Of a DNA stretch of 64,000 nucleotides, positions 8,616 to 17,400 are shown piece after piece; the stretch's first letter is position 1; every line of letters starts with the position of its first letter. Source of the stretch: JAFMDF01 sp965277445. GTDB lineage: Bacteria > Bacteroidota > Bacteroidia > Chitinophagales > Saprospiraceae. Position numbers and translations under genes: made by a program. The notes under the pieces are model-generated. The model worked only from the letters and a program-made list of their open reading frames with translations, ran no database searches and was not told the DNA's origin. Location of the stretch: the NCBI GenBank assembly GCA_965277445.1, contig CBDICY010000001.1:496001-560000 (forward strand), given 5' to 3'.

Positions 8616-8691
8616 AGTGAATAACTCTTTATTTTTTTAATTGCTGAACGGTTTCGATTAAGCTGCAAAGCTATTCTTATTTGGGAATAGA

Positions 8692-8770
8692 TCGGATGTT
8701 TTGGTAAATTTATTAAGGAATCTGTGGATTATAACTTCGATTTTGGAAGGTTGTATTTTCTAATTGTTAT
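8692..8770. repeat. Dispersed ~78-bp repeat, copy 1
   Basis: This segment starts with TCGGATGTTTTGG, continues with AATTTATTA and GGAATCTGTGGATTATAA, and ends in TTGGAAGGTTGTATT. It aligns with 9122-9198 at roughly 80 percent by eye. The two copies flank the 75-base tandem repeat. Confidence 0.6.
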
Positions 8771-8891
8771 CCAGCAAGTTTTTAATTTGCCCGAATTAGC
8801 TGTACCTCGCTTAAAATAGGATGCTTTATTTATTTTTTGTGAATTATAAATTCTAAGGAAAAGTTGAAAACTTGTTGGATATTGTTTTGAA

Positions 8892-9052
8892 GATGCAATC
8901 TTAAAATATCGACATCATCGTAAGTTGCTGATTATCAATTATTATATTCTTAGCCTGACGGCTATGGATGCAATCTTAAAATATCGACATCATCGTAAGT
9001 TACTGATTATCAATGATTATATTCTTAGCCTGACGGCTATGGATGCAATCTT
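8892..9052. repeat. 75-bp tandem repeat, two full copies plus partial third
   Basis: The unit starts GATGCAATCTTAAAATATCG at 8892 and again at 8967, with only a few differences between the copies. A truncated third copy (GATGCAATCTT) starts at 9042. The period is exactly 75 bases. Each unit contains AGCCTGACGGCT, a 4-base stem with a TGAC loop. There is no spacer diversity, so it is not a CRISPR. Confidence 0.85.
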
Positions 9053-9121
9053 CAAAAATCGGTAGTCTGCTAATTTAGAGGATATTATTGGAATTTCTGT
9101 TTTAATCTTAAAACATCGGGT

Positions 9122-9198
9122 TCGGATGTTTTGGGAAATTTATTATGGAATCTGTGGATTATAATCCGATCTTGGAAGATTGTATTGTTCAATTGTGA
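9122..9198. repeat. Dispersed ~78-bp repeat, copy 2
   Basis: Second copy of the unit at 8692-8770, sharing TCGGATGTTTTGG, GGAATCTGTGGATTATAA and a C-terminal TTGGAAG-TTGTATT stretch in the same orientation. Confidence 0.6.
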
Positions 9199-9290
9199 TT
9201 TCTTTGTCTTGGAAAAAGTCACTCTTCCGATTCTTGCTTAGACTGTTAGATTTTTACCTTGATATTCTAGGTACATTATTCGTTTCATAC

Positions 9291-9563
9291 CTAAAACCAG
9301 AATTTATTCATTTGATTTAAGAATGCTTGGTCTTCAATTGGAAATTTGTCATCTAAAACTGAATCTATTCCACAATTTGGACACATTGCAGTTTTTCCCT
9401 TTTTAGAACTTTTGTCTGTCCATTCTATTATTTTATTTGGCTCAAAAGTTTTCTTACAATGGAAACATCCACATAGTTTACTTTTTAAAATTAGGGGTTC
9501 GTGATAAATACTTTCTTTATGAGCTTTTTTTAGAAATTCGATGCTATATTTTGACGCTGCCAT
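9291..9563 (-). CDS. Small zinc-ribbon cytoplasmic protein
   Basis: A 90-residue protein of a widely scattered bacterial family usually annotated only as 'cytoplasmic protein'. It has two cysteine pairs: CGCFHCKKTF near residue 31-37 and CPNCGIDSVL near residue 61-64. Together they should bind one zinc ion. The conserved C-terminus (PIEDQAFLNQMNKFWF) and the central IIEWTD segment match the family pattern. It starts at the ATG at 9563. It is a typical passenger gene of accessory regions, and here it lies next to genes bounded by attC-like sites. The biochemical role is not known. Confidence 0.75.
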   Translation of the reverse strand: MAASKYSIEFLKKAHKESIYHEPLILKSKLCGCFHCKKTFEPNKIIEWTDKSSKKGKTAMCPNCGIDSVLDDKFPIEDQAFLNQMNKFWF

Positions 9564-9590
9564 TTTCTCTTTTTTGCAATGTTATCTTTT

Positions 9591-9628
9591 CGCCTTCCTT
9601 TTTATTTTTTCTTTGAGTGGGCAAGGCG
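9591..9628. repeat. Hairpin between two minus-strand genes (possible decayed cassette site)
   Basis: CGCCTTCC (9591-9598) pairs with GGCAAGGCG (9620-9628), leaving one unpaired base in one arm. It sits between the zinc-ribbon gene and the 2OG oxygenase remnant. The one-base bulge resembles the extrahelical base of attC sites, but no convincing outer core boxes were found, so this remains weak. Confidence 0.35.
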
Positions 9629-9638
9629 CTTTGCATGG

Positions 9639-10372
9639 TCAAGAAAAGGTTAATGGGCGATTGCTTGCAGTCCAATTTTCACTTGTAATCAATTTATCAT
9701 CTATCATTGTAGCAGTCCAAATATATCCAAGATGTTCTTCTCCACAAAACCCTTTTTCTAAGTGTTCTTCTCCTTCAATTTTCTGATATATTATATCACT
9801 TCTTAAAATATATTTCTCTCCATTTAAAACTTCTTCTCCCGAATGCCATAAATTATGGTCAAAGATTATTAAGTCTCCTTTTTCTGGAATATAACTTTCT
9901 ATGATTGTCTCATCTTGTTTTGAATTTAAAAACAGAGTTCTTCCACCTTCAAAATCCTCACAACCATTGAGATAAATCATAAATGTTAGTTTCGATTTTT
10001 TCGTTTCTGAGACGTAATGAATTCCATCCAAATGTTTATTAAAATATTGATTAGGCAAGTATCTACAAATTCTTATTCTTGAATTTAAGCTATCTAATTT
10101 CCATTTCCCAAATTCTTGTCTACTTATCCCTTGTATTTCAATTTCTTCTGGAATTTAATTTTTAATTTCATAGAAAAGTTGATTCGATAATTCTTCCGTA
10201 TCTATTACTTGTCTTTCATTATTTCTGTAGGATGTTGGATAATGTGTTTTCCCTTTTTTAAAGGAATCTTTTTTTCTTTTATTATTTTGTCGCAGAAGTC
10301 ATTATCAAATGCTTTTTTTACCAAGAGGCAACATTCATTTCTATTTGACAATATGTTTATGACTTTTTTCAT
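9639..10372 (-). pseudogene. 2OG-Fe(II) oxygenase remnant with a frameshift and an in-frame stop
   Basis: Read from the ATG at 10372-10370 the sequence begins MKKVINILSNRNECCLLVKK and continues to FCDKIIKEKK. It must then change frame within the A-rich tract at about 10267-10280 (minus-strand AAAAGAAAAAAAG) to continue as DSFKKGKTHYPTSYRNNERQ. A second lesion is TAA at 10157-10155 (EIKN, stop, IPEEIEIQ). Downstream the catalytic core is intact: NKHLDGIHYV (iron His and Asp), FEGGRTLF, the distal His in LWHSGEE, and KYILRSD for 2-oxoglutarate. Two independent lesions make a pseudogene likely. The start lies only 14 bases after an attC-like core box, so the gene was probably acquired as a cassette. 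Confidence 0.82.
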
Positions 10373-10386
10373 TTTTTCCTGCTTGT

Positions 10387-10445
10387 AGGCAACGATTCGG
10401 TGATATAGGGCTGTACGAAGTATGCCCTTATATCACTTGTTAGTC
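10387..10445 (-). other. attC-like recombination site (site beta)
   Basis: On the minus strand this 59-base site reads GACTAAC (10445-10439), then a hairpin arm GTGATATAAGGGC, a 12-base loop, the arm GCCCTATATCAC, the spacer CGAATC, and GTTGCCT (10393-10387). One arm carries one extra A, like the extrahelical bases of integron attC sites. The inner 47 bases (10391-10437) are identical to 11569-11615. GACTAAC is the exact reverse complement of GTTAGTC that opens the upstream cassette at site alpha, which is the pairing rule of integron cassettes. The core boxes deviate from the strict GTTRRRY consensus at the R positions. Confidence 0.6.
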
Positions 10446-10455
10446 ACCGTATTTT

Positions 10456-11547
10456 TTACTTTTCTTTAAATGGTTTTTTATCTGAAGTAGCCATTTTATA
10501 TTGTTCCAAAGCCTTTTCCAGAGTAAGATCTGTTGGCATATTTTCTATGAATGTCATAACTGATGTAAATATGAACGGTATGTTGCTTCTTGAAATAAAA
10601 TCAGATTTTGTTGCAATGTCATTTAATTGATCAGCATTCCATTTTTTTCTTATTTCATTAGCACGGTCATATTCTTCCTTATTCAAATTTGCAAGCCATA
10701 TTTTGTTATTTAGAGAATCTGGCAACAAGTGATGTTTATATTGCCAAGTTGAGTAAACTTCAAAATCTCTTTTATCCTTATCATTTTGGAAATGGAGGTA
10801 AGAGATTGCCTGTTCAGGATCAAATCGTCCCTCATTTACTGCCTTGCAAAGAATTGGTTCAAGATCAATTATGTTTTTATTGCTGCTTCTTTTTTGAGAT
10901 GTATGAACTAAAACCACATCATGATTTTGCCCTCTTAAGGATTTTCTAAACCCGAGCTCTATTTGAGAAGGGAAGCCAAGAGAATCAGTTATTGAAAGTA
11001 TCCTGTTCATATTTATCATTCGATTAGCTTGAATAGTGTCATCATGAGTATCGTACATTGGTCTGAATAATTGATCTCTTTCCCAAATTGCTTTGAATTC
11101 ATTTCTTAATCTTGGGTCATATTCAGTCGTTCTTTTCTCTATAAAAGAATTCCAAAGGTTTTCATCTATATATGTGTTGACAAAAATTGGCCTTAGCCAA
11201 CTTAAATCATCAGAATTATTTATAAGTAGTTGAAGATTTAAATTCCTTTCATCTAAGTTATTAGAGAGTTGATTTGAAAGTGCAGCATTATAAACATCAG
11301 AACCAAAAGGTTTTTTGATTTCTTTAAATGCCAATGAATAAATTTTTGATGCTCTATCGAAATCACCATCACAAATTGCAATTTCAGCTTTATTAGTTAG
11401 AAAGTGATATTTAGTAATTGATTCATTGTTGTAGTTGCATTTTGTCAATTCAGTAATGGTAGAATTTTCAGACTTAACATTCATCTCAGTACGGTTTTTA
11501 CAACTTACTTGAATTGTCAGAATAATTATAATGATTGTTATTCTCAT
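10456..11547 (-). CDS. Lipoprotein of cassette type, DUF6624-like
   Basis: A 363-residue lipoprotein. The signal is MRITIIIIILTIQVSC with the lipidated Cys at residue 16. The middle part has RLRNEFKAIWERDQLFR, then an Asp and Asn pattern and a glycine-proline segment (SLGFPSQIELG), resembling the DUF6624 family of unknown function. The later DLEPILCKAVNEGRFDPEQAISYL segment also fits that family. The gene sits in a very tight space: the ATG is 17 bases after the core box GTTAGTC, and the stop is 10 bases before the box GACTAAC. This is the compact arrangement of an integron gene cassette. No function can be assigned. Confidence 0.7.
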   Translation of the reverse strand: MRITIIIIILTIQVSCKNRTEMNVKSENSTITELTKCNYNNESITKYHFLTNKAEIAICDGDFDRASKIYSLAFKEIKKPFGSDVYNAALSNQLSNNLDERNLNLQLLINNSDDLSWLRPIFVNTYIDENLWNSFIEKRTTEYDPRLRNEFKAIWERDQLFRPMYDTHDDTIQANRMINMNRILSITDSLGFPSQIELGFRKSLRGQNHDVVLVHTSQKRSSNKNIIDLEPILCKAVNEGRFDPEQAISYLHFQNDKDKRDFEVYSTWQYKHHLLPDSLNNKIWLANLNKEEYDRANEIRKKWNADQLNDIATKSDFISRSNIPFIFTSVMTFIENMPTDLTLEKALEQYKMATSDKKPFKEK

Positions 11548-11564
11548 TTTTTAAATTTTATGGT

Positions 11565-11625
11565 GACTAACGATTCGGTGATATAGGGCTGTACGAAGTA
11601 TGCCCTTATATCACTAAGGTTTGTA
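11565..11625 (-). other. attC-like recombination site (site alpha)
   Basis: On the minus strand the 61-base site reads TACAAAC (11625-11619), the same hairpin as site beta, then GTTAGTC (11571-11565). Identity with site beta covers 47 bases and stops exactly at the GTT triplet of the core box, where integron crossover takes place. The outer boxes differ between the two sites, as expected when each belongs to a different cassette. Confidence 0.58.
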
Positions 11626-11696
11626 TGAGTCGTTGAGCCTCCGAAAAAGCCAATAATTAAGTCCTGAGTCTATTGGCTCAATGACGCATCACAAAC
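11619..11696. repeat. Long imperfect hairpin next to attC-like site and IS end
   Basis: GTTTGTATGAGTC plus GTTGAGCC on the left pairs with GGCTCAATGACGC plus ATCACAAAC on the right, with about 22-base arms, one bulge and two mismatches. A second stem, AGCCAATA/TATTGGCT (11649-11678), lies inside. It fills the space between the attC-like site alpha and the terminal repeat of the IS91-like element, and may be part of a longer attC site or a target hairpin of the IS. Confidence 0.5.
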
Positions 11697-11910
11697 AAGT
11701 TGAACATAGCCGCATTTTCAGCAGGAGTCTATGCAAATAGCAATGAACTCTTTGTTGCTTAGCGACGAGTTCGTATTAATAAATGGAAAAATACGAAAAG
11801 AAAGATTATAAAAAAAGAAGACAAGTGAATTTTATGTTGAAGGTAATACATGTGATTTTTATCAATTCTTAAAATCTTAGGCATAATTTCTCCCTTAAGC
11901 TAAGTAGCCA

Positions 11911-13135
11911 CTAAGCAGCAAAGGGGATAAATTCACCTTCGGGGGTAATAATTTGTACCTGAACTGGTGGACTTCGACCAATTGGTATCCATTGCTGAGG
12001 AATAAATCCAAGTACCATTAAAGTTTTTTGACCACAAAAAAAACAAGTATCTAGGTCTTTTCCTGTTAATTGTTCCAATCTTTCCTTCCAATGTAGTGGA
12101 TTGATTGCAGGTGGCTGATGTTTTAGAAGCACTTGAACTGCCTTGAGCTTAGTTTTTCGATTTCTGATTGCCAAGATGCCAAAATAGCGAATTCGCTGAA
12201 AGCCCTTTGGTAATACATGGAGCAAAAAACGTCTAATAAATTCAAAAACGTTTAAAGTTAATTTTTTGATTTTAGGAAGCCCTTTTTCATCTTTTTGCTT
12301 GTAATCTTTGACGGAAAAGGTTATTTCATCCCCTTTCAATCCAATAATTCGATGATTAGAGATGGCTACTCGGTGGGTATATCGACTCAAATAATTTAAA
12401 ATCTGAGCAGGTCCACCAAAAGGTTTTTTCGCATAAATATTCCAGTTTTTGCGCTGCAAAATGGCAAATAAATTACGCAATTGCACTATATCCTCATAGC
12501 CTTTTGCCTCTCCAAAAAATTCCAACTGGTCGTTCTCATAAGCCTTGGTCAATAATTTAAGAAAAATAGCTCTAAAAATAGGAGATAATACCTTTTTATT
12601 GGGGGCTAAAAATGCTTTCTTTTTGGTGGCTATCCACTTTGTTGCTCTTTCATTTAATCCGCCTGATGGTATAATTAGATGTAAATAAGTTAGAACCCCA
12701 AGTATGTAGTACTGCAATCATGCCTGTTTGAGCACCCAACCATCGCTTATCTTTTGCTACTTGACTGATAGTTTGCCAAGTTGCCTTAAATAGCAAATTA
12801 TACATCAATCGGCCATTAGATAACACTAAGCCATTTAATTCATGTGGTATAGTAAATACCAAATGCAAATAGGGAACAGGTAATAATTCTTGTTTTCTTT
12901 TTTCTACCCATTTTTCTTTTTCAAAGGCTTGACAACCTGGACAATGTCGATTCCCACAGGAATTATAATGCACATGTACACCGCCACAAGAAGTACACAC
13001 CCAAGCATGTCTTCCTAAAGCAGAAGTGCGACAGTTTCGAATCGCATCAATCACTTTTAAATGAATAATAGGACTTGCATATTTTTCCAAGTAGGCTTTT
13101 GCATATTTACCGAAAACTTCCCCTATCTTAATCAT
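11911..13135 (-). pseudogene. IS91-family HUH transposase, disrupted at the HUH motif
   Basis: The 5' part (13135-12650, 161 codons) has the N-terminal zinc-binding segment CTSCGG...CGNRHCPGC and YLHLVFTIPHELN. The 3' part (12717-11911, another frame) has YLHLIIPSGGLNE, the catalytic-tyrosine region YLSRYTHRVAISN and a C-terminal CFFCG. The 5' frame runs through LHTWGSNL, and the match resumes in the other frame at YLHLIIP. In intact relatives these flank an H-P-H-x-H signature, so a small deletion near 12683-12692 removed the first HUH histidines and shifted the frame. The start ATG overlaps the recombinase stop as TAATG, which indicates coupled translation. It is non-functional as it stands unless a programmed frameshift applies, which is unlikely given the missing residues. 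Confidence 0.85.
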
Positions 13136-13962
13136 TATTTATCCATTGGATGGGTAATTTCATTAAGGTGACGAGTACTTAAATGGAGGTAGCGGGAGGT
13201 GGTACTTAATCTAGTATGCCCCATCAATAATTGTACCTTTGTTACCGAAACGCCATCTTCTATTAAGTGAGTAGCAAAACAATGACGTAAAGTATGTACA
13301 CTTGCTTGTTTTTTAATACCCGCTTTGCTTTTTGCTTTTCTGAATATATTCTGGATGGTCGTAATGCCAATGGGTTTTAGTGGTAATGCTCCATTTAAAA
13401 GATAAGTTGTCGGTCTATATCTTGTATAATAAAGTCGTAAGTGTTGGAGCAGCTTCTGGGAAAGAATTGTATAACGGTCTTTTTGACCTTTTCCTTGAGT
13501 TACTCTAATCAACATTCTTTTGGAATCAATGTCAGTAATTTTAAGTCTCACTACCTCACTTATACGCAAGCCTCCACTATATAAAATCATCAATATAGAT
13601 TTATGCTTAGTATTAGTCGTCACCTCGAATAAATTGTGAACTTCTTCTTTCGATAATATAGTTGGTAAAGTCTTAAAACGTTTGGAACGAGGTATTTTCT
13701 TTTTATCCCATTTTCGCTCTAACACATTTTCAAACAGTATCTTAAGTGCACTATATGCTCCATTGACTGAAGATTGGGTGTAATGCTTTTCTTTAACCAA
13801 GTACACTAAATATAATTGGACATCATCTAAATTTAAGGTGGAGGGGCAGCAATTATAATAAAGGGCATACAGTTCGACATGATTGATATAACTTTTAATC
13901 GTGGCATCCGAGTAGCCTCGAATAAGCATATAATCAAGCATCTTTTTTCTAAGTGGTGTCAT
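13135..13962 (-). CDS. Tyrosine recombinase/phage-type integrase of the IS91-like element
   Basis: A 275-residue site-specific recombinase. The N-terminal SAM-like DNA-binding domain (residues about 1-90) is followed by the catalytic domain with the first Arg in YSGGLRISEVVRL, the Lys in QGKGQKDR, the HTLRHCFATHL box (His-x-x-Arg), a His in LLMGH and the nucleophile Tyr in TTSRYLHLS. All active-site residues are present. It is shorter than integron integrases (usually 320-340), and no extra IntI-type patch is visible. It is therefore the XerD-like partner that often precedes IS91-type transposases. The TAA overlaps the transposase ATG. It may still be active. Confidence 0.9.
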   Translation of the reverse strand: MTPLRKKMLDYMLIRGYSDATIKSYINHVELYALYYNCCPSTLNLDDVQLYLVYLVKEKHYTQSSVNGAYSALKILFENVLERKWDKKKIPRSKRFKTLPTILSKEEVHNLFEVTTNTKHKSILMILYSGGLRISEVVRLKITDIDSKRMLIRVTQGKGQKDRYTILSQKLLQHLRLYYTRYRPTTYLLNGALPLKPIGITTIQNIFRKAKSKAGIKKQASVHTLRHCFATHLIEDGVSVTKVQLLMGHTRLSTTSRYLHLSTRHLNEITHPMDK

Positions 13963-14417
13963 AACTATTTTTTGAGTGAATTATTTAAATTTATACACTC
14001 AATTTTTAGCTTTTTAAACACTTAATCAATTGATTAACAGTAATTTATGTGACTGAATTGGCGAGTTACCGCAACGCGGTTTTGTTCAACTTCTCAATAA
14101 ACACCAGATGGTACATATTTTCAAAGTCTTTATTTTGTTTCTTTATGTTCTACGTTAATCATAATTGTTTGATTTACAATTGAATAAGTGCATTGAGATT
14201 GAAGGATTGATTTCGATATTATGTATTTATTCATACGTTAAAAAAGAAATAGATGCTATCAATTTTCCTAAAATTACAAATAATATCACAAACTCAAATT
14301 ATCCAATGAACTTTTAAGACCTTTCTAAAAATTATTAAAAATAGAGCAGAACAAAAAAAATCCGTACCACCAAAGCGATACGGATTTCCCAACCAAAAAT
14401 AGTATAAAAACAAAACC
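13963..14417. other. Intergenic gap between IS91-like element and giant gene
   Basis: This 455-base region contains the left end of the IS-like element (terminal repeat 14073-14092) and the terminator of the giant gene (14358-14387). It is otherwise AT-rich, with no ORF of note. Confidence 0.6.
14358..14387 (-). terminator. Intrinsic terminator of the 3869-residue giant gene
   Basis: AAATCCGTA (14358-14366) and TACGGATTT (14379-14387) form a perfect 9-base stem with a 12-base loop. On the minus strand the stem is followed by a run of eight T. It starts 31 bases after the stop codon of the giant gene. The ATCCGT core is shared with other palindromes in this window. Confidence 0.85.
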
Positions 14418-17400
14418 CTACTCAACCCGCAACATCTTCCGAGTCTGCGTCCCAAATCGGCTACTAATTTGATAATAAATCAAGCCTTTTGGCAAGTCCG
14501 AACTATTTACGGTAAAGCTTTGTAAACCAGCTGTTTTGTTTTCTTTAACTTCTTGAATCAATCGACCGACTTCATCTCGTAAAGTCAAGGTCACTTCCGT
14601 TTGTGCTGGAAGGAAGAAACTAATGTTGGTTTCCTTGACAAAAGGATTGGGCTGATTTTGATACAACTCAAAATTGTTAGAAAGGGTAGTGGTATTCGTG
14701 AAATTTAATTGGACGTCTAATAATTCGCCATCCGTATCATAAGCTTCTACCACAGTTGGGCGATCAATCAAACTCAATTGCTCACTTAATTTGCCATTGG
14801 TGGTGGCAGTAAAGGTTATGGTAAATAAGTTTGTTGGTTGCGAGTTGCGGGTTGCGGGTTGCGGGTTATTCCAACTCGTTGTTATATATCCTTTCGCTAA
14901 TTGGTGTAAACCGAAATTATCAATGCTCGTGATGCCATTTTTCAATTGCTCGAATTGTAAATTGCCCGTTCCTAAAGTGAATTGATAGCCTTCGATATTT
15001 GCCAATTCATTGGTGCTAAAGTCAACGGTGTATTGCTGACCAGCGGTTAGGTCTAGATCGGCCGTTTCGATGGTGAAGGTAGCCGTAGTATTTCTACTTT
15101 CAGTCGTTGATAACCCATTCGTTTTAGCATTGCCATTGACATCTCCAATTTTGATGGCGGTGAAATCCATTTGCATATCTGCTGCTAAGTTATTCACAGA
15201 AGATAGGGTAGGGAAGTCTGCCGCTGCTGGATTTTCTGTGGTGAATTCGTACTTCGATTCGACAAATTTCCAACTAGTATTATTGGTAAACTCCGTTTCT
15301 AAATTTAAAATTAATCTTCTTAATTGAACCATATCAAAAGCAGTAACTGAACCAGATTGGTTGACATCGGCCGCAATGTATTGATGTGGATTGCTAAATT
15401 GTGTGATGCCTAAAATATGCTTGCTGATTAAAACCAAATCGAAAGTACTGACACCATTTAAAGGTTGTACATCTTTGCTTGGCGTAACCGTATAATCTGC
15501 ATTCATTGGCAAATCAAAGGCATATTCACCATTGGTTGGGGTCATCATTGACTGATCATTTCCAACAGTTACCTGAACTGCTTCTATCGTATTGCCTTTC
15601 CAATCCATAATCGTTCCTTCGACTCTGGCTAGTTGTGCTTCTCGACCGTCACAAGCACCCATATTGTCTTGTACATCGACATTCGTCACACAGAAATCCC
15701 AGTTTCCTTCTTCGTCAATTACATAAACTTGCACATCTTGTACGCCTAAATAGGTGCAATTAAAAGTGATTTGTTTTGGTAAAGCACGGACGCCTGCTAA
15801 GGTTGTTGGAGGTGATCCGAGTGCTAAATGCCAAATTCGTACATCTAGTTTCTCACTAGGCGAACAGTTATCATAACTACCTTGATCTAAATCATTTGCC
15901 CAAATTTGAATCATACCAGATGACATTAATTCCGTCGCAATGCCATGAAGACAATAAGGCGTTGGCTTTTTGCAATCCCAGAATTTTTTAGGTTCTGTTT
16001 TAGCACCACCAGAATTACCACAACCATCGTATGCCCAAAATTCGACGGTATAAGTTGATTTATTTTCTACTACATAATCAATACGGTTGCTATTGCCTTG
16101 GTGGACTAGTTCACCATCTCTGTAAAGCTTACTGACCCAAGTGATGTTTTCTTCTCCAGAACAATCTGCTGCTCTCGCCGTCCACGTTTTTAATTCATCA
16201 CATTCAAATGGACTAGCTCCTGGCGTAATGTCTTCCACCCCATAAGGCGTAGCGTCTCCGTCAAGGGCATAAATACAAGAATCTGGTTCTTGAATAAACA
16301 CAACGGGCGCTTGATCATCTATTACTTTTAAGATTTGGGTATAGGTTATTTTACCCACTTTTTCATTACCTAAGGAGGTAATGATGCGAGGATAATTCAC
16401 TAAACCATGCTCATCCTCATCTCTGCTAATCGTTATGCCTTCATCGCCTGATTGATAGGTACACCAGTTGATAACGGTGAATGTACGAACGACTTTTAAA
16501 CAAGCTTCTTCGTCGGTTACAAAAGTCTTTTCTTCCATTTCTACTGCTAATAGGTCACAATTGCCATTGACTACAAACGTTTCCGAACTAGGAATATCTG
16601 CGCCACAAGTGCCTGTCCAATCGGCAGGGAAAGTGATGTTCCAATTGGATTTGTAGTCAATTTTAATTTTTTGCTCGACCCAATTCGATTTATTGCCTTC
16701 GCCCATCCAATCAATCGCTTGCACTCTACGCTTAATTTCTAACATCCCACAAGGCCAAGGAATTAATTGATATTGTTGATTGATGATTAACTCATTGCAT
16801 TTGCCTGCATTATCCGAGCAGTATGGATCGCCGTAGTTGGCATTATAGAAAGCAACTTGTGCTTCTGTCATATCTACCCACTCGCTATCTGACATTTTTC
16901 CATCGTCGTTGGTATCTGTACTAGGGCCAAATTCATCGGCATGTTGTGCATCACAAGTACCCGTTTGGTCAGCTAAGTCGCTACAAATTGGTTTGATCTT
17001 GTCTTCTACGATGACCGTAGCCCAACAAGTACTTTGGTTGCCTTTTTTATCCGTTACTCGAAGCACCACATAAGCTTCTTGGTGAACATCTGCACAGTCG
17101 AAGGTGACGGATTCGCCCCAATTTAATTCATCTCTACTTACTTCGTATTTTTCGATTCCACAGGCATCGTAGCTACCTGCTTCAAATGCGGAATAATGCA
17201 TTTTAATGGCATCGGTACCAATGGAAACGGTGATTTTATCGGTACATACCGCAGATGGTTTGGTCAAATCTTCGATGAGTACATCTTGCGTAATTACATC
17301 AATTTCCGTTTGCTCATGGCAAGCATCTTCTGCTATCCAACGAATACGGAAAGAGTCACAAGCTAACTGTGTAAAGTTGGCTGCTTCTATTTCCCAAAGT

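Larger units (their letters stand above)
8616..9290. other. Repeat-rich intergenic gap
   Basis: No credible ORF is seen in this 675-base gap. It holds a 75-base tandem repeat (8892-9052) and two diverged copies of a roughly 78-base unit (8692-8770 and 9122-9198), described separately. The composition is AT-rich and looks like decayed or mobile intergenic sequence. Confidence 0.7.
11697..14092 (-). mobile_element. IS91-like element with tyrosine recombinase, transposase broken
   Basis: The element carries, in minus-strand order, a tyrosine recombinase gene and an IS91-type HUH transposase gene joined by TAATG. Its edges are taken from an imperfect 20-base inverted repeat, 11697-11716 against 14073-14092 (17 of 20 match, AAGTTGAACA identical). 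IS91 relatives usually lack long terminal repeats, so the edges are provisional. No target duplication is visible. The transposase frame is broken at the HUH motif, so this copy is probably immobile. Confidence 0.7.

Noticed and set aside
8892..9052. CRISPR array
   Set aside because: Repeats are 75 bases in direct contact with no variable spacers and no cas genes nearby.
9564..9640. A third complete attC site between the zinc-ribbon gene and the oxygenase remnant
   Set aside because: A hairpin with a one-base bulge exists, but no GTT/AAC boxes at proper spacing were found, and the expected AGGCAAC on the minus strand is missing.
13135..13962. Integron integrase (IntI) for the attC-like sites
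   Set aside because: The protein is only 275 residues, lacks a visible IntI-specific extra patch, and is translationally coupled to an IS91-type transposase, so it belongs to the insertion element.
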